Shown in pieces: positions 23,701 to 34,203 of a stretch of 56,951 nucleotides of DNA. Both the position numbers and the translations under genes were made by a program. The stretch is taken from NCBI GenBank assembly GCA_902826685.1, contig CADEFT010000042.1, forward strand, positions 1 through 56,951. Direction: 5' to 3'. Origin of the DNA: an uncultured Acidobacteriota bacterium (GTDB taxonomy: Bacteria; Acidobacteriota; Terriglobia; Bryobacterales; Bryobacteraceae). The notes beneath the pieces are model-generated. The model saw nothing but the letters and a program-made list of their open reading frames with translations, had not been told where the DNA came from and made no database searches. How positions within the stretch are numbered: the first letter of the stretch is position 1; each line of letters opens with the position of its first letter.

Positions 23701-26700
23701 CAGCCTTTGCGGATCGAGGCTTCCGGCAAACTCGATGCGGCAATCGCCGCGGCCCTGTCCGATCAGTTCACCGCGGGTGGCGAGGCGCGCTTTCAAGCTC
23801 TTGTCAGCGGCACCGCGACGGCGCCCATCCTGGCAGGCTACTTCGAAACGGACGATCTGGACGCGACGCTGCCCGCGTTCAACGTACAGGCCGAAAGCAT
23901 CCGGTCGCGAATCGACTTCAAGGGCGACGCGGTCACCATCGCCGCGCTGGAAGGCACGGTCAACGGCGGCGTGCTGCGCGGCACCGGCGGCCTGCGCCTG
24001 GTGAAGGGCGCGCCGGAAAACGTGCATCTCAACCTCACGCTGGCCAATGTTTTCCTCGAGTATCCACGCGATCTCAAGACCGCCCTCAACGCCGCCCTGG
24101 CGCTGCGTTCCGACGGGTCGCAATACGCGCTTAACGGCGACGTCCAGGTTCTCGAGGGCAGCTACAACGAGAACATCAATTTCGATGAATTCGTCATTCG
24201 CGGCCTGACGACGGAGACGCCCACCGCGGGCGCCGCCGAAGCCAGCACGTTCCCGCGCCGGTTGCGCCTCAACGTCGGTCTTCGCACCGTCTCGCCCATC
24301 CTGGTGAACAACAATCTCGGCAAGGCGGCGATTCAGACCGATCTCAAAGTATTGGGTACCGCCGCCCAGCCCGGGCTTTCCGGCCGGCTGACGCTCGAAG
24401 AGGGCAGCGAACTGCAGCTCAATGAGCGCACCTATCTGGTGGAACGCGGCACGGTGACGTTCGTCGACGACCGGCGCATCCGGCCCACGCTCGACATCCT
24501 GGCGCACACACAGGTGGGCGGCGAGGAAATCACACTGCAGGTGCAGGGCGAACAGGGGGCGCTGGAATCGAAGTTCACTTCCGATCAGGGACGCTCGGAA
24601 CCGGATATCCTCGCCCTGCTGGTCACCGGCCGCACGCTCGACGATCTGGCGGGCAACGAGGCCGATTTCACCAAGGAGCAGGTGCTCTCTTACCTCACCA
24701 CTCGCGTCGGCGGCGCTCTCACGCGCCGCGTCGAGCGTACGTTCGGCATCAGCCAGGTACGCATCCAGCCCAACCTCATCGCCGCCGAATCCGACCCCGG
24801 TGCTCGCCTTACCGTCGGACAGGACATCACGCGCCAACTGCGCCTTACCTACTCGATGGACCTGGCCAGCACCAACAATCAGCTTTGGCTCGGCGAATAC
24901 GATCTCACGCGCCGCTTCCGCCTGCGCGGCTTTAAGGATTTCGACAATACTTACCGCTTTGAGTTCCGGCACGAAATGCAGTTCGGAGCCGCCGATCTCG
25001 GCATTGCAAGCCAGCCCCGCGCGCCGCTGCGCAAGATCGGCAAGGTGAACTTCGAGGGCAATTTCTATCTCACGGAGAAAGAGCTTGCCGATCGCGCCAA
25101 GTTAAAGACGGGCCGCGATCACGACTTCTTCGCGGTGCGCAAGGCGGCCGAGCGCATCGAGACGCGCTACCGTTCGAAAGCTTTCCACGAAGCGCGTGTA
25201 CGTACCGAGCGCGACGTGCAGGAATCGGTTGTGAATCTGCTGTTCCGCATCCGCGAAGGCAGCGAGGTGGACTTCGTCTATGAAGGCTGGCATCCGCCGT
25301 CGTCGGTGCGCAAAAACGTGGTGAGGATTTGGCAGCGCGGCGTCTTCGACACCGGCCGCGCCGTGGCCGCCACGGCCGAACTGCGCCGCGCGCTAATCGG
25401 CGAAGGATACCTGCAGCCAACCGTTACCCAGCAGATCCGCCAGACCGATGAGCGGCACAAGCGCGTGGTGTTCGAGATTCATCCGGGCGCAAAATTTGAG
25501 AATCCGCTGGTCGCGGTGGAAGGCGCCAAGCAGCTTTCCGAATCCCGCATTCGCCGCGCGGTGAACCGGCATCGCCCGAAGACCGACGTCTATCTGCGCC
25601 CGCAGCGTGTAGCCGAATCGCTCACCGCGCTCTATCGCGCCGAAGGCTATCTGGAGGCCGAAGTCTCCGCGCCAAGGCTCACCGCCGATGCGCAGGCCCG
25701 CACCGCGGAGCTAAGACTGACGGTGAACGAAGGGCCAAGGTTTACCATCGCCGCCCCGCGATTTGCGGGCATTTCCGCCCTCTCCGAAGAAGAGCTGCGC
25801 AAAGCGCTCGAACTCGAGGACGGCGAGGTCTACCGCCAGTCGCGCGTCGACGAAGCGATCGAGGACTTGCAGTTACGCTACGCCTCCGAAGGTTACAACG
25901 AGGCGGAAATCGAAGCCGCCGCCAAGCGATCGGCCGGAGTCGTGGAACTTGAGTTTCGCGTGACCGAAGGACGGCAATCGCGCCTGGAGGAAGTCACCGT
26001 TACCGGCAACCGGCGCACCAGCACGCGTCTGATCCGCACACAAGCGCGGCTGCGGGCGGGACAGGTTTTGAATCCGCAAAGAATCAGCGACGCGCGCCGC
26101 AATCTCTACAGCACCGGCGCTTACTCGCTGGTGGAAATCGAAACCAAAGAGGTGCCGGGTCCCGATAACGAAAAACGGCTGAGCGCCACCATCAACGTGC
26201 GGGAGTTGACGCCGTTCGTGCTGCGCTACGGCGGCTTTTACGATACCGAGCGCGGTCTGGGCGGCATCGCCGATTTCGTGACGCGCAACTACCTGGGCTC
26301 GGCACGCCAGGCGGGCGTGCGTACACGCTACGATTCCCAGCTTCAGGAAGTGCGCGGCTACTTCAGCCAGCCGCTGCTCAGGCGCTTTCCGGTCGCCACC
26401 ACCAGCGCCGTCTTCTTCCGCCGCGAGATCCGGCCGGCGTTCATCGCCGACCGCACCGGCGTTTCGGTCGTGCAGGAAACGCGCTTCAAGCGCCGCTATA
26501 TTCTCAATTGGGGCTACAAGCTCGAAAAGACGCACACCTACGACCGCAATCCGGATGAAGATTTCCCATTCGACATTTCCTTGCGCGTCGCCCCGCTGCA
26601 ATTGAGTCTCACGCGCGACTACCGCGACGATATTCTGGACGCCACGCGCGGCTCGTTCCTGTCGCAATCGCTCGAATATGCGCCGAAAGTGCTTGGGTCG

Positions 26701-27219
26701 GAACTGCGCTTCGCGCGCTACTACGGGCAGTATTTCCACTATCTGCCGCTGACCAAACCTTCCGAGATACCGTGGTCGAACGGCGCCCGCCGGCCGCGTG
26801 TGATCTACGCCGGGGCGCTGCGCGTGGGTCTGGCCAAGGGCCTCGACGGACAAAGCCTGGTCAGCAGCGAGCGCTTCTTCGCGGGCGGAGGCAACAGCAT
26901 CCGCGGATTCCAGCAGGACTTCGCCGGTCCGCTCGACGCCCTGGGCAATCCGCTCGGCGGCAACGCGCTTTTTGTCACCAATCATGAAATGCGCTTTCCT
27001 GTGGCGTCGATCGTCGAAGGCGTGGCTTTTGTCGATTCGGGTAACGTCTTCCGCACGGTGAGCGAGTGGCGGCCCTGGGATTTGCGAACGTCGGTGGGGC
27101 TGGGAGCGCGGCTGCGCACGCCCTACTTCCTGTTCCGGCTCGACTACGGCGTCATCACCGGGCGCCGGCCCGGGGAAAGCTTCGGCCGGTTCTTCTTCAG
27201 CATCGGGCAGTCTTTCTAA
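20752..27219 (+). CDS. TamB-like translocation module fused to POTRA/Omp85 barrel protein
   Basis: 2155 residues from GTG 20752. Residues 8-27 are one membrane anchor (signal-anchor as in TamB). About 30-1410 is a long beta-helical AsmA/TamB-type region, with the TamB C-terminal domain at about 1180-1410 (TDLKVLGTAAQPGLSGRLTL; VTGRTLDDLAG). From 1424 (KIGKVNFEGNFYLTEKEL) come four to five POTRA repeats to about 1815. The rest is an Omp85 16-strand barrel with the loop-6 motif SIRGFQQD at 2049-2056 and a C-terminal Phe. In E. coli these are two proteins, inner-membrane TamB and outer-membrane TamA. No stop or shift interrupts the frame. Confidence 0.92.
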   Translation: MGLRTWKRIAIAAAGVIVLILAALFLAHTAPVRRYILKQLESALHAEALDYNLFAGTARLKGVRVPGNPNLASADEIAVVFSPWSLLSGKPRVAEVRIPNLTLHYFKDPGGRDNLPPAKPDGAESDPDAFHIDRLSVGASVRYDDRAAGALADLNACKVEARDVTPVNIAELRLTCGPSSVRYQDRNLALDSLALNGSRARDDFRIAAFDLRSGASTVSVSGTVGSGSRADLTVRAHVESHPLVPVEGTADATVRLTGTLPQPAIEIAQATIQSPYGRLEAQAAVSLEERNPTKGRATFSQVDVTRLAREFKAPVPIGARASGDATFEFPGLAYERGTAHANVSLTPVAVGTPVEGQFTLDAANGSYRLTARNARAMGVQLDGAIQAARDGALSGTAALLVPDLNKTPAAIAGTGKADLTFGGTIGNPSASAAATVEHSGLTLRAQVEASKTAAEVRHAELTYKDRVVATASGQLNPLRIDARADQVPLPLLLEMAGLVYPVEGSLSGTFQAAADSGTGRLSIAGLRAYEEMMGEFTADVALQGKTVRVSNAVLIKPAGGELRADGSYNLDDTSFRFSSKGTGLLVEALRLPSGIAHAKASFTAEGEGSRSARQVDATFDVTEARWNDTIIGTAQGKATLLNDGVNASLGLPDFGATTQLRVSLDPPYAAGIEAQLVNTVLRDLPVEATVTASLSATGNLQNWQDGEAKGEITAVRLKRGEAAAASNTPAPFSLARRTLSLQPFTLLSGSSSITLSGTAPVAAGAPPADVRLQANLTAADAKTFLAAFGTEAPPEVEGAAALDLALRGEWKKFVPQGELTIRDGAYRDLRGVTATFTVTPQSIGMPTLSATWHQAPIEGKGVVPLSLIAPEGWLATEPATAPGRVQVSWKNLDLATVLREQNEKLGGTSGGEADIEIRGLNLRGIGGTLTLNPLDLRMGEIGFALEQPARLTLRQGVAHLDQFNLKGTAGNLSLKGDAGLTAPQPLRIEASGKLDAAIAAALSDQFTAGGEARFQALVSGTATAPILAGYFETDDLDATLPAFNVQAESIRSRIDFKGDAVTIAALEGTVNGGVLRGTGGLRLVKGAPENVHLNLTLANVFLEYPRDLKTALNAALALRSDGSQYALNGDVQVLEGSYNENINFDEFVIRGLTTETPTAGAAEASTFPRRLRLNVGLRTVSPILVNNNLGKAAIQTDLKVLGTAAQPGLSGRLTLEEGSELQLNERTYLVERGTVTFVDDRRIRPTLDILAHTQVGGEEITLQVQGEQGALESKFTSDQGRSEPDILALLVTGRTLDDLAGNEADFTKEQVLSYLTTRVGGALTRRVERTFGISQVRIQPNLIAAESDPGARLTVGQDITRQLRLTYSMDLASTNNQLWLGEYDLTRRFRLRGFKDFDNTYRFEFRHEMQFGAADLGIASQPRAPLRKIGKVNFEGNFYLTEKELADRAKLKTGRDHDFFAVRKAAERIETRYRSKAFHEARVRTERDVQESVVNLLFRIREGSEVDFVYEGWHPPSSVRKNVVRIWQRGVFDTGRAVAATAELRRALIGEGYLQPTVTQQIRQTDERHKRVVFEIHPGAKFENPLVAVEGAKQLSESRIRRAVNRHRPKTDVYLRPQRVAESLTALYRAEGYLEAEVSAPRLTADAQARTAELRLTVNEGPRFTIAAPRFAGISALSEEELRKALELEDGEVYRQSRVDEAIEDLQLRYASEGYNEAEIEAAAKRSAGVVELEFRVTEGRQSRLEEVTVTGNRRTSTRLIRTQARLRAGQVLNPQRISDARRNLYSTGAYSLVEIETKEVPGPDNEKRLSATINVRELTPFVLRYGGFYDTERGLGGIADFVTRNYLGSARQAGVRTRYDSQLQEVRGYFSQPLLRRFPVATTSAVFFRREIRPAFIADRTGVSVVQETRFKRRYILNWGYKLEKTHTYDRNPDEDFPFDISLRVAPLQLSLTRDYRDDILDATRGSFLSQSLEYAPKVLGSELRFARYYGQYFHYLPLTKPSEIPWSNGARRPRVIYAGALRVGLAKGLDGQSLVSSERFFAGGGNSIRGFQQDFAGPLDALGNPLGGNALFVTNHEMRFPVASIVEGVAFVDSGNVFRTVSEWRPWDLRTSVGLGARLRTPYFLFRLDYGVITGRRPGESFGRFFFSIGQSF

Positions 27220-28640
27220 AGAGGACGGCTGCGGCCCTGAAGTTTGTATTGTTCGAGGAGCTTTTTCAATTCCGTCACGACCGCGCCGTGCTTGGCGTAA
27301 AGGTTGTGGCGCTCCAGCGGATCGGCGGCCAGATCGTAAAGCTCGCCTTCCGGCTCGCCGGGCTTGGGTGTAATCTGCCGTGGCTCGGTGAAGCCTCCGG
27401 AACCGCGCCCCAGATTCAGCTTCCATTTCCCCCGGCGGATTGAGAACAGCCCTTGCACGGAATGATGAACCACCGCTTCGCGGCGCGGCCCGCCGTTTTC
27501 CTTGCCGCTGAAGGCCGAAAGCAGCGAATAGCTGTCCTCGCCCGACTGCTGGGGCAACCGCGTGCCGCAGAGGTCGGCGGCCGTCGCCATCAGGTCGGTG
27601 AGGCAACCGAGACGATGGCTTGTGGAACCGGCCTTAACCTGGCCCGGCCAGCGGGCAAGAAACGGAATGCGATGGCCGCCTTCGTAGATATCGGCCTTCT
27701 GGCCCCGCACGTTGCCATTGGAGCGGTGGCTGTGCGCGGCGATCTCTTCGGGTGTCCAGTGCGCCCCGTTATCGCTGGTGAAGATGACCAGCGTCTGGCG
27801 CGCCTGTCCGCTTCGTTCGAGCGCCGCCAGCACCTGCCCCACGGAATCGTCCACCTGGTGGGTGAAGTCGCCGTATGGGCCCGCCTTCGACTTCCCTTGA
27901 AACTTCGCCGTGGGCAGCCACGGGGTGTGCGGGCCAGTGAGCGGAAGGTAGAGAAAGAATGGCTGGCGTGCCGCCGGCTGGCCTTCCAGAAACCGGACGG
28001 CGCGGCCGGTGATTTCCGGCAACACGTCCTCATGGCGGAAGCCCGGCGCGATGCGCCCCTCGCGCCAGAAAATACCGCGCTGCTCGCGCATGCCTTTCAC
28101 GAACGAAACCGGCTGCGTCAGGGCGCGATCGTTCTCGAAATAGAGATATGGCTCCATGTCGAGCGACGCGGGAATGCCGAAATACGTATCGAATCCGGTG
28201 TCGAGCGGGCCGGGCCGCAAAGGCTTCGAATAGTCGGTGATGGGTTCGTTTTGCAGGCCCAAGTGCCACTTTCCGATCCCCGCCGTACGGTAGCCCTGCT
28301 GCTTCAGAAATCGCGGAACGGTAAGGCGGCTGCGGGAGATGAGATAGGGCGAGGTGCCGCCCAGCACGCCGCGCTTCAGAGTGGAGCGCCAGCAATAACG
28401 CCCGGTGAGAATGCCGTAGCGGGTGGGCGTACAGACCGACGATGGGGAATGCATGTCGGTGAAGCGCATGCCTTCGCGGGCGAACCGGTCGATGTGCGGC
28501 GTCGGAATGTTCGAAGCGGCGTTGTAGCAGCCGAGGTCGCCGCATCCCAGGTCGTCGGCCAGGATGTATAGAATATTGGGCTTTTGGGGCAGCGCGGCCG
28601 CGGCCAGAGCGCCCGCGAACTGCCTTCGCGTGAACCGCAT
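27216..28640 (-). CDS. Exported arylsulfatase-type sulfatase
   Basis: 474 residues. It starts with a twin-Arg-type signal (MRFTRRQFAGALAAAAL). The formylglycine site is CTPTR with Cys70, matching the C-x-P-x-R rule; metal ligands are in ILADDLGCGD (Asp29, Asp30) and FTSDNGAHW. GKWHLG and the PHTPWLP segment are family-typical. It hydrolyses sulfate esters, likely of polysaccharides, in the periplasm. Its stop overlaps the convergent TamB-Omp85 stop by 4 bp. Maturation needs a formylglycine-generating enzyme; the SUMF1-like protein in this window lacks the needed cysteines. Confidence 0.92.
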   Translation of the reverse strand: MRFTRRQFAGALAAAALPQKPNILYILADDLGCGDLGCYNAASNIPTPHIDRFAREGMRFTDMHSPSSVCTPTRYGILTGRYCWRSTLKRGVLGGTSPYLISRSRLTVPRFLKQQGYRTAGIGKWHLGLQNEPITDYSKPLRPGPLDTGFDTYFGIPASLDMEPYLYFENDRALTQPVSFVKGMREQRGIFWREGRIAPGFRHEDVLPEITGRAVRFLEGQPAARQPFFLYLPLTGPHTPWLPTAKFQGKSKAGPYGDFTHQVDDSVGQVLAALERSGQARQTLVIFTSDNGAHWTPEEIAAHSHRSNGNVRGQKADIYEGGHRIPFLARWPGQVKAGSTSHRLGCLTDLMATAADLCGTRLPQQSGEDSYSLLSAFSGKENGGPRREAVVHHSVQGLFSIRRGKWKLNLGRGSGGFTEPRQITPKPGEPEGELYDLAADPLERHNLYAKHGAVVTELKKLLEQYKLQGRSRPL

Positions 28641-28681
28641 GAACTCATCAATCTATCACAAGGGTGTAAATTAGTGATGGA

Positions 28682-31600
28682 ATGACCGTCCATCGAGCCC
28701 CGTCCGCCCTCACCGTTTTTTTCCTGTCGTTTTGCGCGGCCCAAGCCAAGGTCGATTTCGTCAAAGACGTTCAACCGGTCTTCGAAAAATCGTGCCAGGG
28801 ATGCCACGGCGCCAAGAGCCAACTCGGTAACCTGCGGCTCGATTCGCGCCAACTCGCCATGAAAGCGATCAAACCGGGCGATTCGGCGGCGAGCAGCCTT
28901 TATAAGCGCGTGGCTGGAATCGGGACGGAGGCGCGCATGCCCATGGGGGCCAAGCCGCTGACGCCCGATGAAATCGCCACCATCAAGACGTGGATCGACG
29001 AAGGCGCGGAATGGCCGGAATCGGCCAGCGTGCGCGGCGCGGAAATCAAGAAGCATTGGGCCTATGTCGCGCCAGTGCGGCCGGAGGCGCCGAAGACCGG
29101 CGGCAATTGGGTCCGCAACCCGGTGGACGCCTTCGTGCTCGCGCGGCTTCAAAAGGAATCGCTGCACCCCGCCGAACAGGCCGATCGCGTCACGCTGCTA
29201 CGCCGGCTCAGCCTCGATATCACCGGCCTGCCGCCCACCATCGCCGAAGTGGATGCGTTCCTCGCCGACCAAAGCCCCAGGGCCTATGAGAAGCAGGTGG
29301 ACCGGCTGCTCGAATCGCCGCATTATGGCGAGCGCTGGAGCCGCCACTGGCTCGATTCGGCGCGCTATGCCGATTCCGACGGCTTTGAAAAAGACAAGAT
29401 GCGCAACGTCTGGTTCTACCGCGATTGGGTGATCAACGCTTTCAATCGCGACCTGCCGTACAACCAGTTTCTAACCGAACAGCTCGCCGGAGACCTGCTG
29501 CCCAATTCCACCCAGGATCAGAAAGTGGCCACCGGGTTCCTGCGCAATTCCATGATCAATGAGGAGGGCGGCATCGACCCGGAACAGTTCCGCATGGAAG
29601 CGATGTTTGACCGCATGGATGCCATCGGCAAGTCGATGCTGGGGCTCACCATCCAGTGCGCCCAATGCCATACGCACAAGTACGATCCGCTGACGCACGA
29701 CGAATATTACCGGTTGTTTGCGTTCCTCAACAATTCGCATGAAGCCAACATGCCCACCTACACGCCCGAGGAACAGAAAAAGCGCGCGGAGATTTTCGCG
29801 AAGATGCGCGAGATCGAGACCGGTTTGCAGCATCGGACGACGGATTGGCTGGCGCGCATGACCGCCTGGGAACAGACGGTGCGCCACGATCAGCCGGAAT
29901 GGACGGTGATCACGCCCGAGGTGGACGACATCTCCACCGGCGGGCAGAAGTACATTCCGCAGAAAGACGGTTCGTTCCTTGCCTATGGCTATGCGCCCAC
30001 CAAGCACAAGGTGAAGTTTCTCTATACCGCCAAGGCGGCCATCACCGGCTTCCGCGTGGAACTGCTGAACGATCCGAACCTGCCGCTGGGCGGGCCGGGC
30101 CGCTCGATCAAGGGTACGGGCGCGCTCACCGAATTCGAAGTGGAAGTGGACGGCAAGAAGGTCAAGTTCGGGAAGGCGACCGCCGACGTGAATCCGCCGG
30201 AACACGAACTCGACAAAATGTTCTTCGACAAAACGGATAAGCGCCGCGTCACCGGGCCGGTGGAATACGCCATTGACGGCAAGGAAGAGACCGCCTGGGG
30301 CCACGATGTGGGTCCGGTGCGCCGGAACCTGCCGCGCAAGGCGGTCTTCGTGCCGGAAAAGCCGCTGGAGCCGGGCGCTATCGCCGTCTTCCTGAACCAG
30401 CGTCACGGCGGCTGGAACAGCGACGACAACATGAACCACAACCTGGGCCGGTTCCGCTTGTCGGTGACCTCGGCGCCCGATCCGGTGGCCGACCCGCTGC
30501 CGGTGGCCGTGCGCGACATCGTGACTCGCGTTCCGGTGGCGGAACGAACCCAAGCGCAGCAGCAGGCCGTGTTTCGTCACTGGCTGACGACGGTGCCCGA
30601 ATGGAGCGCGTCCGCCCGCGAACTCGAAGATTTGTGGAAGCAGATGCCCGAAGGCGCTACGCAACTGGTGTTGAGCGAGCGCAACGACATGCGCGAGACG
30701 CACGTGCTGACGCGCGGCGATTTCCTCAAGCCCGGCAAGTCCGTCGAGCCCGGCGTTCCGGCGTATCTGAATCCTCTGCCGGCAGGCGCGCCCGCCAACC
30801 GGCTCGGGTTTGCGCAATGGCTCACCAGCCGGGAAGCGCCCACCACGGCCCGCAGCATGGTGAATCGCATCTGGCAAAGCTACTTCGGCACGGGCCTGGT
30901 TTCGACATCGGAAGACCTGGGCCGCCAGGCCGATCCTCCTTCGCATCCGGAATTGCTCGATTGGCTGGCCGTCGATTTCATGGACAACAAGTGGAGCCTC
31001 AAGGCTCTGCACCGCACCATCGTCACCTCGGCCACCTACCGGCAATCGTCGAAGGTAACGCCGGAACTGCTGCAGAAAGATCCCGCCAATCGGCTGTTGG
31101 CCCGCGGGCCGCGTCTGCGCGTGGAGGCGGAACTGGTGCGCGACATCGCCCTCGCCGCCAGCGGTCTGCTGAACGGCAAGGTGGGCGGGCCCAGCGTGTT
31201 TCCACCGGCTCCCGATTTTCTCTTCCAGCCGCCGGTGAGCTACGGCCCCAAGAACTGGTACGAAGACAAGGACGCGGACCGCTACCGGCGCGCGCTCTAC
31301 ACGTTCCGCTACCGCTCCGTGCCGTATCCGATGCTGCAGACCTTCGATGCGCCCAACGGCGATTTCGCCTGCGTGCGGCGGCCGCGATCGAATACGCCCC
31401 TGCAGGCGCTCACGACGTTGAATGAGCCGTTGTTCTTGGAAACCGCGCGCGCGCTGGCGCTGAAGGCGCTCACCGAGGGCGGCGCCACCGATGCGGATCG
31501 CCTGACGTACGCGTTCCGCCGGGTGCTGGCCCGCCGGCCGCTGCCCGCCGAATCGGATGAATTGCTCTCGCTGCTGGCGCGGCAGACCGGCCGCTTCGAT

Positions 31601-31750
31601 GGCGCCGGTGCGAATCCGATGGAACTGATTGCCGCCGATCCCGCCAAGCCTCCGGCCCTGCCAAGTGGCGCCACGCCCGCGCAGGCAGCCGCCTGGACCG
31701 CCGTGTCGCGCGTGCTGCTCAACCTCGACGAGACGATTACGAAGGAGTGA
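28682..31750 (+). CDS. Cytochrome c-type protein with PSCyt1, DUF1549 and DUF1553 domains
   Basis: 1022 residues with a signal peptide (ending CAAQA). An N-terminal haem site CQGCH (38-42) marks the planctomycete-type cytochrome C domain. DUF1549 covers about 145-350, with family motifs RRLSLDITGLPPT and a second CxxCH (CAQCH, near 326). A middle region (about 400-620) may be a carbohydrate-binding sandwich. DUF1553 covers about 695-960 (NRIWQSYFGTGLV, TSEDLG). These proteins are always paired with DUF1501 partners, as here 4 bp downstream. The biochemical role is unknown; they are abundant in Planctomycetes and Solibacter. Confidence 0.9.
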   Translation: MTVHRAPSALTVFFLSFCAAQAKVDFVKDVQPVFEKSCQGCHGAKSQLGNLRLDSRQLAMKAIKPGDSAASSLYKRVAGIGTEARMPMGAKPLTPDEIATIKTWIDEGAEWPESASVRGAEIKKHWAYVAPVRPEAPKTGGNWVRNPVDAFVLARLQKESLHPAEQADRVTLLRRLSLDITGLPPTIAEVDAFLADQSPRAYEKQVDRLLESPHYGERWSRHWLDSARYADSDGFEKDKMRNVWFYRDWVINAFNRDLPYNQFLTEQLAGDLLPNSTQDQKVATGFLRNSMINEEGGIDPEQFRMEAMFDRMDAIGKSMLGLTIQCAQCHTHKYDPLTHDEYYRLFAFLNNSHEANMPTYTPEEQKKRAEIFAKMREIETGLQHRTTDWLARMTAWEQTVRHDQPEWTVITPEVDDISTGGQKYIPQKDGSFLAYGYAPTKHKVKFLYTAKAAITGFRVELLNDPNLPLGGPGRSIKGTGALTEFEVEVDGKKVKFGKATADVNPPEHELDKMFFDKTDKRRVTGPVEYAIDGKEETAWGHDVGPVRRNLPRKAVFVPEKPLEPGAIAVFLNQRHGGWNSDDNMNHNLGRFRLSVTSAPDPVADPLPVAVRDIVTRVPVAERTQAQQQAVFRHWLTTVPEWSASARELEDLWKQMPEGATQLVLSERNDMRETHVLTRGDFLKPGKSVEPGVPAYLNPLPAGAPANRLGFAQWLTSREAPTTARSMVNRIWQSYFGTGLVSTSEDLGRQADPPSHPELLDWLAVDFMDNKWSLKALHRTIVTSATYRQSSKVTPELLQKDPANRLLARGPRLRVEAELVRDIALAASGLLNGKVGGPSVFPPAPDFLFQPPVSYGPKNWYEDKDADRYRRALYTFRYRSVPYPMLQTFDAPNGDFACVRRPRSNTPLQALTTLNEPLFLETARALALKALTEGGATDADRLTYAFRRVLARRPLPAESDELLSLLARQTGRFDGAGANPMELIAADPAKPPALPSGATPAQAAAWTAVSRVLLNLDETITKE

Positions 31751-31754
31751 CGCC

Positions 31755-33129
<1,375 letters not shown>

Positions 33130-33137
<8 letters not shown>

Positions 33138-34176
33138 CCGGCTCGTAGTAGAGAAAGTCTTTCGCGTCGGAATCCTTCAACTTCGGAAACAGCGCGATGT
33201 GATCGGTGCGGCTGGGATCGAGCAGCTCGCCGATGTGTACGAACAGTCCTTCCAGATCCCATAGCGGATTGCCCAGGTCGATGTCGACGTCGGTGTAAAC
33301 GGTCGGGTCGGGGAATCCCGCGGGGGGAGTCGCGAAACAGATTTGAAGACTGTTGCGTCCACCTTGGCGGAAGCTCGAAAGGCCGAACCGGGCGGCGTCG
33401 CTCTTGGAGATGCCGAGGTTCACCAGGCTGTCTTTCAGGCGTGCGTGGATGGCGGCGATCGGCTCACCCTCAGCCACCCATTGCTGCTTGTCCACCAGGC
33501 TTTGCACACGATCGACCAGGGCTGGCGCGGCGGCGGCGTAGATGCGATCCACTTCGGCGTAGTAGATGTACTCGAAGGAAGAGAGCAGCGGGGCTTTTAG
33601 ACCCTTGGGCGGCGTGCGCAGCTTGGCCAGCATGTTCAACAGGCATGCCTTGCGGCTGGCGCGCGGCGTTTTGTTCGCAAGCCAGGCCGCGAGCCCCATG
33701 CCATCCACCTGCGACTTGGCGGCGTTGACGACGGAGGCGGTCTGGTCGTCCATCGTGCCCACCAGACGGATCTTGCGGCGGTCCGGAATCTCGTCGAGGG
33801 TGACGGTGGTGCGCTTGCCCGCCTTCAGCGTGACGCGGAACTGCGAGTTTTTGAACTGCCTGCCTTCGATCTCGATGGAGACGTCGTAGACACCTTGCGG
33901 CAGATTGATCCCCTTTCCGTCGGAAGGGGAAATGAGCAGCCCGCCCGCATCGAGCGAGACATTTAATTTGAACTCGCCCGCCGGCCAGTTATTCCGGCTC
34001 TGCACCCGGCGCAACGCATCGGCGGGCAGCACGGCTTGCAGGCCGAACGCGATGTTGAGCGGAGACGCATCGGCATGCGGCGCGAAGACGACGCCGGTGT
34101 CTTTCGAGAATTCCGCCACCGGCAGCGGCGCGCCTTCGGAGGTGAACTGAATGAGCAGGGTCTGAGTGTCCGCCAT
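33130..34176 (-). CDS. Unknown protein at the end of the SpeD/SpeE cluster
   Basis: 348 residues, no signal peptide or membrane span. The first 140 residues look like beta-sandwich (LPQGVYDVSIEIEGRQF; VTLKAGKRTTVTLDEIP). The C-terminal part is helical (SFEYIYYAEVDRIYAAAAPAL) and ends with a mixed segment rich in Asp (YTDVDIDLGNPLWDLEG). I do not recognise the family. It starts 27 bp after the SpeE-like gene and is probably its last operon member. Confidence 0.7.
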
Positions 34177-34203
34177 GACCTCAAGGTTTTACCACGAACC
34201 GGA

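Noticed and set aside
22801..24972. Long minus-strand open frame (723 codons) inside the TamB-Omp85 gene
   Set aside because: It is fully antisense to a strongly supported gene, has Arg/Gly/His-rich composition typical of GC-rich shadow frames and no domain motifs.
25873..27606. Minus-strand open frame across the 3' end of the TamB-Omp85 gene and into the sulfatase region
   Set aside because: It crosses two real genes and has no start context or domain likeness.
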